A DNA stretch of 64,000 nucleotides, from contig NZ_SMMA01000058.1 in assembly GCF_009711345.1 (NCBI RefSeq), forward strand, positions 110,000 to 173,999. The letters run 5' to 3'. This DNA comes from Pseudovibrio flavus. GTDB lineage: Bacteria > Pseudomonadota > Alphaproteobacteria > Rhizobiales > Stappiaceae. Made by a program: the position numbers and the translations under genes. Positions 1 to 7,524 of the stretch are shown one piece after another; the stretch's first letter is position 1; the number at the start of each line of letters is the position of its first letter. The notes beneath the pieces were generated by a model. The model did not search any database. It saw only the letters and a program-made list of their open reading frames with translations, and was not told where the DNA came from.

Positions 1-43
1 TAGGCTGACGTGCAACTGGATGAAAGATTAGGAGCGTCTGTAA

Positions 44-73
44 GTCAGGATGCCGGATCAGGTCCGGCATGAC
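44..73. repeat. REP-like palindrome
   Basis: An inverted repeat with 8-bp arms (50-57 and 63-70, core TGCCGGA/TCCGGCA), flanked by GTCA (44-47) and TGAC (70-73). It lies downstream of ilvD with a second related palindrome about 80 bases away. The TCCGG-centred arms match the palindromic intergenic elements common in many alphaproteobacterial genomes. No coding sequence is seen in 1-287. Confidence 0.55.
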
Positions 74-145
74 ACCCGTTGCTGGTACTAGAGGAGTTGT
101 AGTCACCACGCCGCTTCTTTTTCAGCATTTAGGAATAAGCCCCAC

Positions 146-184
146 TGTCATACCGGACAAGCGCAGCGATGATCCGGTATCCAG
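146..184. repeat. REP-like palindrome, second copy
   Basis: Inverted repeat with arms ATACCGGA (150-157) and TCCGGTAT (173-180) around a 15-base loop containing GCGCAGCGATGA. This layout (GTCATACCGGA, loop, TCCGGTAT) is familiar from dispersed intergenic repeats of rhizobial and related genomes. It may add a stable stem-loop to the 3' end of the ilvD transcript, but the better terminator is at 236-266. Confidence 0.6.
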
Positions 185-235
185 AAACGTTGTAGTTTCG
201 GGTGACAGAGTGCCTTGCCCTTCAGGCCCTCCCCC

Positions 236-266
236 AAACAAAAAAGCGGGCCCGAAGACCCGCTTT
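236..266 (-). terminator. Intrinsic terminator of ilvD
   Basis: Read on the minus strand, an 8-bp stem (AAAGCGGG/CCCGCTTT, arms 259-266 and 243-250) with an 8-base loop is followed by a run of T. It starts about 20 bases after the ilvD stop codon. Confidence 0.8.
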
Positions 267-287
267 CCAATCTCTAACGAGACGCTT

Positions 288-2135
288 TTAGTCGACTTTG
301 CGGACCGCGCCTTTATCAGCACTGGTGGTCAGCGCTGCGTAGGCTTTCAGAGCCGTTGTGACCTTGCGGGTGCGCTTCTCAACCGGTTTCCAAGCGTCTT
401 TGCCCTTGGCTTCCATCTTTGCACGGCGCTCTGCGAGAACCTCATCAGAAACGTCTACGTTGATGGTACGGTTTGGAATGTCGATCTTGATGATATCACC
501 TTCTTCAACCAGCGCGATTGCGCCGCCTTCAGCAGCTTCAGGGGAAGCATGGCCGATGGAAAGACCAGAGGTACCACCAGAGAAGCGGCCATCGGTGAAC
601 AGCGCACAGGCTTTACCGAGGCCCTTGGACTTCAGGTAGCTGGTTGGGTAGAGCATTTCCTGCATACCCGGACCACCGCGAGGACCTTCATAGCGGATAA
701 GAACCACGTCACCTGCTTCGATCTTGCCGGTAAGAATTGCAGAAACCGAAGAATCCTGAGACTCAAAGATGCGGGCACGACCGGTGAAGGTGAGGATGCT
801 GTCATCCACGCCTGCGGTTTTTACGATACAGCCGTTTTCAGCGATGTTACCGAACAGAACCGCCAAGCCGCCGTCCTGAGAGTACGCATGTTCTTTAGCG
901 CGGGTAACACCGGTTTTACGGTCATCATCCACGCCTTCAGCATAGCGGCTGTCTTGGGAGAATGCTGTCTGTGTTGGAACTCCGCCCGGCGCTGCGGAGA
1001 AGAACTTGCGCACTGCCTCGCTGTCGGTGCGCATGATGTCCCAGCGCTCCAGAGCGTTGCCGAGCGTACCGGAATGGATGGACGGAACGGAGGTATCAAG
1101 TAGGCCAGCACGGTCCAGCTCACCCAAAATACCGAGGATACCACCAGCGCGGTGCACGTCTTCCATATGTACGTTCGGTACAGATGGGGCGACCTTACAC
1201 AGGCATGGGGTGTTGCGTGACAGACGGTCGATGTCTGCCATAGTGAAGTCGATTTCGCCTTCCTGCGCAGCAGCCAGCAAGTGCAGAACGGTGTTGGTGG
1301 AACCGCCCATGGCGATATCCATGGTCATTGCGTTTTCAAAGGCTGCTTTGTTTGCCACGTTGCGCGGCAGAACGCTCTCGTCTTCCTGCTCGTAGTAGCG
1401 CTTGGCCAAATCTACGATGAGATGGCCAGCTTCCACGAACAAGCCCTTGCGGTCTGCATGGGTTGCCAGAACGGAGCCGTTGCCCGGCAGAGCAAGGCCC
1501 AGCGCTTCCATCAAGCAGTTCATAGAGTTTGCGGTGAACATACCAGAGCAAGAACCGCAGGTAGGGCATGCGCTGCGCTCGATAGCGGCAACGTCTTCGT
1601 CCGATACGTTATCGTCTGCTGCGGAAACCATTGCATCAACAAGGTCAAGCTTGCGGGTTTCGCCGTTCGCCAGAACAACCTTGCCAGCTTCCATCGGGCC
1701 GCCGGATACGAAAACAACAGGAATGTTGAGGCGCATTGCAGCCATAAACATACCCGGAGTGATCTTATCGCAGTTAGAGATACAGACCAGTGCGTCAGCG
1801 CAGTGAGCGTTGACCATGTACTCTACGCTGTCTGCGATGATCTCGCGGGATGGCAGGGAGTACAGCATACCATCGTGGCCCATGGCGATACCGTCGTCCA
1901 CGGCGATGGTGTTGAATTCTTTAGCAACGCCGCCCGCTTTTTCCACTTCGCGTGCCACGAGCTGACCAAGATCCTTAAGGTGTACGTGACCCGGCACAAA
2001 CTGGGTGAAAGAGTTGGAAATTGCGATAATCGGCTTACCGAAGTCTCCATCCTTCATACCGGTGGCACGCCAGAGACCACGGGCACCGGCCATGTTACGG
2101 CCGTGGGTGGAAGTACGCGAACGATACTGTGGCAT
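288..2135 (-). CDS. ilvD: Dihydroxy-acid dehydratase
   Basis: Converts 2,3-dihydroxy-isovalerate and 2,3-dihydroxy-3-methylvalerate to the 2-oxo acids in cytoplasmic valine and isoleucine synthesis. The 615-residue product has the usual length and the IlvD/Edd family signatures: N-terminal [17 protein letters not shown], the NCDKITPGM cluster region and [19 protein letters not shown], whose cysteines serve the Fe-S cluster. The ATG at 2135 is chosen because homologues begin M-P-x-Y-R-S; a TTG four codons upstream is in frame, and GAGG sits just before the ATG. It is followed by an intrinsic terminator and appears monocistronic. A very secure call. Confidence 0.98.
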   Translation of the reverse strand: MPQYRSRTSTHGRNMAGARGLWRATGMKDGDFGKPIIAISNSFTQFVPGHVHLKDLGQLVAREVEKAGGVAKEFNTIAVDDGIAMGHDGMLYSLPSREIIADSVEYMVNAHCADALVCISNCDKITPGMFMAAMRLNIPVVFVSGGPMEAGKVVLANGETRKLDLVDAMVSAADDNVSDEDVAAIERSACPTCGSCSGMFTANSMNCLMEALGLALPGNGSVLATHADRKGLFVEAGHLIVDLAKRYYEQEDESVLPRNVANKAAFENAMTMDIAMGGSTNTVLHLLAAAQEGEIDFTMADIDRLSRNTPCLCKVAPSVPNVHMEDVHRAGGILGILGELDRAGLLDTSVPSIHSGTLGNALERWDIMRTDSEAVRKFFSAAPGGVPTQTAFSQDSRYAEGVDDDRKTGVTRAKEHAYSQDGGLAVLFGNIAENGCIVKTAGVDDSILTFTGRARIFESQDSSVSAILTGKIEAGDVVLIRYEGPRGGPGMQEMLYPTSYLKSKGLGKACALFTDGRFSGGTSGLSIGHASPEAAEGGAIALVEEGDIIKIDIPNRTINVDVSDEVLAERRAKMEAKGKDAWKPVEKRTRKVTTALKAYAALTTSADKGAVRKVD

Positions 2136-2291
2136 TTGTTTCCTCAAAAATGTTGGCGACGATGCTTGCTGTCAGTCTACACCCATTCTTATCGGGGGAC
2201 GCAGCGCAATTTTTTCCAGAGTACACCAGTTTAATCAAAAGGTGTACCCGCCAGTACGCCTATATTTGTGTAATGAATTGAGGAAACCTCT

Positions 2292-3632
2292 CTAGATGAA
2301 CGGACCAAGCTCAAGCTTCTCGTTTTTGGAGAAGCGAGCGAAGCGGAAACGGCTCATATTGTAGCCGGTCTCACGGCCTTCCATCATGTCAGCCAGTACA
2401 CGCCCTGCCCCCGGACCGAAGCCGAAACCGTGACCGGAAAAGCCAGTTGCGATGAAGAAGCCCTTCACCTTGGAGACCTCATCCATCACCGGCACCATGT
2501 CCGGCATGGAATCAATCATACCCGCCCATGTTTCTTTCAGCTTGGTACCAGCAAGCTGCGGGAAGCGGTCTGGAAGGCGCTTTTCCATTTGCTCGATCGC
2601 TTTGCGGTTTGGCTCTGGGTTGAGCACACGCATTTGTTCAAACGGAGAAATTTCGGAACCCGACCAGCTGCGCTTAGTGCCAAATGCATCAGGAAAGCCC
2701 TTTGGCTGCAACGGATTCAACGTCACATCGCCCATAGTGACCTTGTAGGTCGGTAGCCATGTGAAGAGGTACTTGAAACTGTCCTTGCCGAGATAGTGGT
2801 TGTGAATGTCGGTCACGGCCACAGTGTACCCGCCATCTTCTCGGCGGCGGAACGCAAAGTTGCTGTCGGCAGCGTTGCCGGAAAAGATATCTGGCACCGC
2901 TTCGGTTGCAGCAACCGTTGCCCGCACGTTGAGCTGAGGAATGCCAAGGCCGAGGTTTGCCGCAAAGAGGGAAGACCAAGCCCCGCCTGCCAGCAGAATG
3001 CGGTTTGCCTTCACAGCGCCCTGCTCTGTCACAACACCTGTTACTGCGCCATTGGTGATCTCAACTGTACGCACAGCGCAGTTTTCGACCACCTTCACGC
3101 CCATTCGTTGGGCAGCGCGGGCAATGGCTGGCACGACCACCCATGGCTCTGCACGGCCATCAGAAGGGGTAACCATACCACTTCTCCAGCGGCCGGGTTT
3201 CCCCGGAATTTGCTCCAGTATCTCGCCTGCCGTCAGCAAGCGCGTGTCAAGCTGATGCTCCCTAGCAAGCTTCATAAAGGCTTCGTGGGCCTGCACGTCT
3301 TCATCGCTTTCGGCAAGGTAGTAGACGCCATGCTGACGGAAGCCCAGATCCTCACCGATTTCCTCGGTGATCTCACGCCACAAGCGGTTGGACTCGATGG
3401 CGATTGGAAGCTCGGCTGCGTCTCGTCCCTGCTGGCGTACCCAGCCCCAGTTACGGCTGGACTGTTCCCCTGCAACGCGTCCCTTTTCGCAGACAGTTAC
3501 CTTCACGCCCTTCTTGGCGAGATAGTAAGCCGTGCAGATACCAATCACACCGCCGCCGATGATTACAACGTCAGTTTCTTGCGGAAGCGTATCAAAGAAC
3601 TGCTGCGGGGTTGCAGCGCTGTAGGTAACCAT
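2292..3632 (-). CDS. FAD-dependent oxidoreductase, D-amino acid oxidase/deaminase-like
   Basis: A DAO-superfamily flavoenzyme of 446 residues. The FAD dinucleotide-binding motif VVIIGGGVIG lies near residue 22, followed by YYLAKKGVKVTVCEK and the substrate-domain segment SSRNWGWVRQQGRD. The C-terminal FAD-contacting segment contains FFIATGFSGHGFGFGPGAG. Members oxidise or deaminate amino acids or N-methylated amines; the substrate cannot be read from sequence. The ATG at 3632 is chosen because the Rossmann motif then sits at the usual distance. A GTG at 3677 in frame would add 15 residues that look weakly like a signal peptide, so the start is uncertain. The SDR gene lies 90 bases upstream on the same strand, so co-transcription is possible. 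Confidence 0.85.
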   Translation of the reverse strand: MVTYSAATPQQFFDTLPQETDVVIIGGGVIGICTAYYLAKKGVKVTVCEKGRVAGEQSSRNWGWVRQQGRDAAELPIAIESNRLWREITEEIGEDLGFRQHGVYYLAESDEDVQAHEAFMKLAREHQLDTRLLTAGEILEQIPGKPGRWRSGMVTPSDGRAEPWVVVPAIARAAQRMGVKVVENCAVRTVEITNGAVTGVVTEQGAVKANRILLAGGAWSSLFAANLGLGIPQLNVRATVAATEAVPDIFSGNAADSNFAFRRREDGGYTVAVTDIHNHYLGKDSFKYLFTWLPTYKVTMGDVTLNPLQPKGFPDAFGTKRSWSGSEISPFEQMRVLNPEPNRKAIEQMEKRLPDRFPQLAGTKLKETWAGMIDSMPDMVPVMDEVSKVKGFFIATGFSGHGFGFGPGAGRVLADMMEGRETGYNMSRFRFARFSKNEKLELGPFI

Positions 3633-3722
3633 GGAACATCCAATCGAAAGTGCAGCAACAAGACCGAGAGCCCGCACGGGTAACCCACGCGAGCTCCAAT
3701 TTTTAAAAATCAGTGCTAACGA

Positions 3723-4490
3723 TTATCGCGGAGCAAGGCGGATCGCGCCGTCAAGGCGGATCACTTCACCGTTCAGCATTGTGTTTTCGCAGATGGATTC
3801 AACCAGCTGTGCGTAGTCGTCGCCAGTACCCAAACGGGACGGGAACGGAACTGCTGCAGCGAGGGAATCCTGGACTTCCTGCGGCATGCCGGAAAGCATC
3901 GGGGTATGGAAGATACCCGGCGCGATGGTCATGATGCGGATGCCGTTTTTGGAAAGATCGCGTGCGATTGGCAGGGTCATGCCAACAATACCGCCCTTGG
4001 ATGCAGAGTATGCAGCCTGACCGATCTGGCCGTCATAAGCAGCAACGGAAGCGGTGTTGATGATAACGCCGCGCTCACCGTCTTCGTTGGCCGCTTCAAG
4101 CGCGCTCATACGGGTTGCAACATTGGCGATACAGCGGAAGCTACCGACGAGGTTGATATCGATAACCTTCTGGAACATTTCTAGCGAATGCGGGGCACCA
4201 CGGGATGTGGTTTTTGCCGCTGGAGCGATGCCTGCACAGTTGACCAGAATGCGGGTTGGACCATGCGCCGCTTCTGCTGCATCAAGACCTGCAACAACGC
4301 TTTCGTCGCTGGCTACGTCAACCTTCTGGAACAGACCGCCGATCTGCTCTGCAACAGTGTATCCGGCATCTTCGTTTACGTCGAAAATAGTGACCTTAAC
4401 ACCAGCCGCAGCAAGGCGCTTTGCAGTTGCTGCACCAAGGCCAGAAGACCCACCGGTAACGACAGCGGCAATAGATGTGTCGAGCTTCAA
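3723..4490 (-). CDS. SDR family oxidoreductase, 3-hydroxyacyl-CoA dehydrogenase type-2-like
   Basis: A classical short-chain dehydrogenase of 255 residues. It has the NAD-binding motif TGGSSGLG (residues 12-19), the DV pair after beta-3, NCAGIAPA, the catalytic Ser in NTASVAAYDG and the YSASKGG catalytic Tyr/Lys. Overall pattern and the insert around TTSRGAPHSLE resemble the mitochondrial HSD17B10 / 3-hydroxyacyl-CoA dehydrogenase type 2 group, which acts in beta-oxidation or branched-chain acyl-CoA breakdown. Start is TTG at 4490, preceded by GGGAGGAG. It may work with the adjacent flavoenzyme, but no shared pathway is evident. Confidence 0.88.
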   Translation of the reverse strand: MKLDTSIAAVVTGGSSGLGAATAKRLAAAGVKVTIFDVNEDAGYTVAEQIGGLFQKVDVASDESVVAGLDAAEAAHGPTRILVNCAGIAPAAKTTSRGAPHSLEMFQKVIDINLVGSFRCIANVATRMSALEAANEDGERGVIINTASVAAYDGQIGQAAYSASKGGIVGMTLPIARDLSKNGIRIMTIAPGIFHTPMLSGMPQEVQDSLAAAVPFPSRLGTGDDYAQLVESICENTMLNGEVIRLDGAIRLAPR

Positions 4491-4541
4491 AGGCTCCTCC
4501 CAAGTTTTCCGTAGTATGTACGCTAACGCGTCTCTACGTGT

Positions 4542-6053
4542 TTATGCTAGGGTCACAAGCTCTACTGTCCCGCCGATTCCTGCAATACTTTCCGCATTAG
4601 ACTTAAGCACAGAGGCTTGCAGCCCCTGCCCGCTGGCTAGAGAAAACGTTGCGTCATCGGTTAAAACTTTGGTTCCAAACCATTTATTGGCGTTCTCAAA
4701 TTTCGCGGCCCTGTTTACAGCATCACCGATAACTGTGAATTCAAGACGCTCTCCAGCGCCCACAACACCCACTGTTACATTGCCTGCAGCCACACCGCAG
4801 CCGATGCGCATTGGAACCGGCCACCCTTCAGCCCGCAGCTTTGGTTGAAGCTGCTCAATGGACTTTGCAAGCTTTAGCGCTGCATTGATGGCATCTGCTG
4901 CAAAGGTTTCCGAGGGCTCGATAGCGCCAAAGGTCGCCAGAATGCCGTCGCCCAAGAACTTGTCGATCTTGCCGCCATGGGCGCGGATGACAGAGACAGC
5001 GGCATCCTGATAGCAGTTCAGTACCGCCATGGTCTGCTCGGGCGTTAGGTCTTGGGAAGTACTGGTAAAGCTGCGCACGTCCACAAAGAGAATTGCCGCC
5101 ATGCGGCTTTCACCCTGCCCCGCCTGAAGTTCCTCACCCGCTTCCACGATAGAGCTAGCAACCTCGGGCACGAAAAAGCGGCTCAAGTCTTCAACAGCCG
5201 CCTGCTCCTTTACGGCAGAGAAGAACATACGCCGACCTCTAAGAAGGGCAAGCGACAGCAGGAGCGTGACGGAGATGATGATAATCAGCTTGTCCAGCTC
5301 TGCCCCGATAAGAACGGAGTTGCTGGTGAGGTACTCAACATAGTTCCTTGTAATCAGCATTCCGCCCATGTCGGAGAGCATGGCGTAAACCACAAGCGCC
5401 AGCCATCCAGCCGCCCCAAGCAGGCCGGTTAGCAGAACGTAGCGCGGGTCAAAGCGCAGTGCTCGCAGGGAAATGAACAAGAACACATACATCAAGGTCG
5501 GAGCCTTGAGATAGAATGTCGGGTGCTGGCCGTACTGGATATGGAAAGAGAAGATAAGCCCCACAAGTAAGGCCACGTCCACGAACACAGAGATGACCAG
5601 ATACCAAGCCGGAAGGCGTGTTTTGAACGAAACAGCAATTCGCACGATGGTGAAGAGCATATAGCCGCCAATGGCATAAGGCACGAAGTTGAACCCTTGC
5701 GCGCCCTCTGCTCTTGGAGCAAGCGCATAAAGCAGCGCGAAAAACAGGATAACACCAAGCTGAACCATGCCGATCAGCCGTTCGGCATCCCCTTCACGCT
5801 GCTCGATCTCGTCTCTCACACGCTGGGGCAGATCTTCAACGCGAACATTAGGCCCAAGGATGCGGCCCAAGAATGACGTTGGTTTTTGCGGAGTACTTTG
5901 GGGATGCGCAGCGGTATTGGCCAACACATGCTTTTGCTGGTCTTCTACAGAGCCGTGATCAAAGCTTTGTTCATCATAATTCTTCTGGTCAGAAGCCTTT
6001 CCAGCGGCTCTTCCAGATAACGAACCATTTGATGTTTGCGGCTTTTGGCGCAT
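4542..6053 (-). CDS. Membrane class III adenylate cyclase
   Basis: Makes cyclic AMP (or possibly cGMP) from nucleoside triphosphate. The 503-residue protein has a polar N-terminus, six predicted membrane segments (about residues 93-275) and a C-terminal class III catalytic domain. That domain shows ILFVDVRSF with the first metal Asp, GGKIDKFLGDGILATFG with the second, and FTVIGDAVNRAAKFEN with transition-state residues. GGAGG precedes the ATG. It is the last gene of a same-strand set with an MBL hydrolase, a cNMP-binding protein and an ABC protein; the gap to the MBL gene is 109 bases. The six-helix membrane domain resembles cyclases with a sensory membrane module. Nucleotide specificity was not established. 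Confidence 0.93.
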   Translation of the reverse strand: MRQKPQTSNGSLSGRAAGKASDQKNYDEQSFDHGSVEDQQKHVLANTAAHPQSTPQKPTSFLGRILGPNVRVEDLPQRVRDEIEQREGDAERLIGMVQLGVILFFALLYALAPRAEGAQGFNFVPYAIGGYMLFTIVRIAVSFKTRLPAWYLVISVFVDVALLVGLIFSFHIQYGQHPTFYLKAPTLMYVFLFISLRALRFDPRYVLLTGLLGAAGWLALVVYAMLSDMGGMLITRNYVEYLTSNSVLIGAELDKLIIIISVTLLLSLALLRGRRMFFSAVKEQAAVEDLSRFFVPEVASSIVEAGEELQAGQGESRMAAILFVDVRSFTSTSQDLTPEQTMAVLNCYQDAAVSVIRAHGGKIDKFLGDGILATFGAIEPSETFAADAINAALKLAKSIEQLQPKLRAEGWPVPMRIGCGVAAGNVTVGVVGAGERLEFTVIGDAVNRAAKFENANKWFGTKVLTDDATFSLASGQGLQASVLKSNAESIAGIGGTVELVTLA

Positions 6054-6162
6054 GCAAGCATGTCCTCCAAACGGCTAGGAACGCTGCCTGCGAGGTGCAA
6101 TGCAGTGCTCTGTGCTGACCTGAGAGTACATCAGCGGAACGCACGGTCTGTTCACTCTTGCG

Positions 6163-6984
6163 TTAAAAGCTGAAGGTCATGCCTTCATAGGCTACTTCCG
6201 CGTTGTGGTGCCGTGCTTTTGCCTGCTTGAGGATTGCGTCCAGTTCATCATCACTCCTGCAAGGATCGTGATGGAAAATAACCGGCACTTTTACGTTTGC
6301 CCTCGTACAGGTCTCGATTACGTGTTCCCAGCTGGAATGGCCATATCCTATGAAATGGCGATATTCTGCGTTGGTGTACATTCCGTCGTAGAACACAACG
6401 TCCGCGCCTTCGATGAATGCCTCGATGGCGTCGTCGTAGTTTTTGTGACCCATCTCGTGATCTGTGATGATGCACGTGGCATGGCCATCATACTCGAAGC
6501 GATAACCGCAAGCACCATCTGGATGGTTGAGCGCGATTGTTTTTATGGTCAGTCCGCCTTTTTTTACGATCTCGTCGCCTGCTGAAAACTGTTTGAACTG
6601 TATGGCTTTCAAACGGTTGGCAGTAACGGGAAAGACCGGCGGCGACATGATACGGCAAATAGCATCACGCAGGCCGTCAGGGTCTTTAAACTGGCCGGAC
6701 CATGCATCAATCTGAAAACGGGGATCATAAGCTGGTTTGAAAAAGGGAAGACCGCAAATATGGTCTAGATGGGTGTGAGTGAACATCATATCGATATGTC
6801 TGCAAGGCCGCTGGATTACAGCATCCCCCAGTTTGCGGGCGCCCGACCCGCAATCGACAATCACATAGGAACCGCCGGCTTCGACCTCAAAGCAGGTCGT
6901 CTCGCCGCCATAGCGTATCGTGTCCTTTCCGGCAGCCGGAGTGGACCCTCTAACGCCCCAGACCCTTATGTGGAAGTCGCTCAC
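6163..6984 (-). CDS. MBL-fold metallo-hydrolase
   Basis: A 273-residue metallo-beta-lactamase-fold protein. The zinc motif is THTHLDHICG (HxHxDH, about residues 90-95); further ligand candidates are the Asp/His in CIITDHEMGH and the His in IFHHDP. N-terminal IRVWGVRGSTPAAG is typical of a conserved MBL group related to phosphodiesterase-type hydrolases. It starts at GTG 6984 with AGGG upstream and lies 18 bases after the cNMP-binding gene. Its place between a cyclase and a cNMP-binding protein suggests it may hydrolyse a cyclic nucleotide, but that is inference. Other MBL substrates remain possible. Confidence 0.85.
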   Translation of the reverse strand: MSDFHIRVWGVRGSTPAAGKDTIRYGGETTCFEVEAGGSYVIVDCGSGARKLGDAVIQRPCRHIDMMFTHTHLDHICGLPFFKPAYDPRFQIDAWSGQFKDPDGLRDAICRIMSPPVFPVTANRLKAIQFKQFSAGDEIVKKGGLTIKTIALNHPDGACGYRFEYDGHATCIITDHEMGHKNYDDAIEAFIEGADVVFYDGMYTNAEYRHFIGYGHSSWEHVIETCTRANVKVPVIFHHDPCRSDDELDAILKQAKARHHNAEVAYEGMTFSF

Positions 6985-7002
6985 TCCATACCCTTTCCCG
7001 CC

Positions 7003-7443
7003 TTAACTGGCTGCCGATTTGGCAGCGGCAAGGGCGCGTGTGGTTTTTTCTAGTCTCTCTGCAAGCGTACGCATGACCTCAAGAGACATTTCCGGAAACT
7101 CTTTCATTAGCTTGATGAAGTCGTCTTTGGCGATGGTGAGGACGTCCACGATACCAGAAGCGCGCAAGGTTGCGGTACGCGGTACGTCACAAAGAATGGA
7201 TATTTCACCAACAATTGCATGTTCTCCAACCACTGCCAGCTTTTCGCCATCTACAAGCACATCCGCCTGACCGGAGAGGATGACAAACGCGCTGTCGCCT
7301 GTATCTCCCTGACTACATAATTCCTCGCCGTCCTGATACTCGACGCGCTGGCTCATAAACGCCAGCAGGCGCAGTTTGCTTCCATCTATGCCGTGGAACA
7401 GCGGTACCTTTTTTAAAGCAGCGACTTCTGCATCAATGCTCAC
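7003..7443 (-). CDS. Cyclic nucleotide-binding domain protein
   Basis: A single-domain protein of 146 residues in the cNMP-binding (Crp-type) fold. It shows the beta-roll pattern LCSQGDTGDSAFVILSGQADVLVDG and the phosphate-binding-cassette-like segment VGEISILCDVPRTATLRA, with the Glu and Arg expected for cyclic nucleotide contact. There is no helix-turn-helix, so it is not a DNA-binding Crp; it probably acts as a small effector on a partner. The C-terminus (EVMRTLAERLEKTTRALAAA) is helical, perhaps a coiled coil. GTG start with GGGAG upstream. The partner may be the ABC protein encoded 81 bases upstream or the cyclase below. Confidence 0.88.
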   Translation of the reverse strand: MSIDAEVAALKKVPLFHGIDGSKLRLLAFMSQRVEYQDGEELCSQGDTGDSAFVILSGQADVLVDGEKLAVVGEHAIVGEISILCDVPRTATLRASGIVDVLTIAKDDFIKLMKEFPEMSLEVMRTLAERLEKTTRALAAAKSAAS

Positions 7444-7524
7444 TGGTTTCTCCCGGGATCCAGCCCAAGACCCTCGTCTTCCTGTTACTATGTTTAGTCG
7501 GCAGATGATTGTAATTGATCAGCA

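Noticed and set aside
69-1103. Long plus-strand open frame (344 codons) opposite ilvD
   Set aside because: It is antisense to the highly conserved ilvD, has no family resemblance and no ribosome-binding site; a shadow of GC-rich codon use.
1281-2234. Plus-strand open frame of 317 codons
   Set aside because: Also antisense to ilvD, low-complexity and Cys/His-rich product typical of reverse-frame reading.
2796-3683. Plus-strand open frame of 295 codons
   Set aside because: Antisense to the FAD oxidoreductase, which has clear motifs; no independent support.
3712-3724. GTGCTAA resembling half of a CIRCE heat-shock operator
   Set aside because: The second half (TTAGCACTC) and the 9-base spacing are missing.
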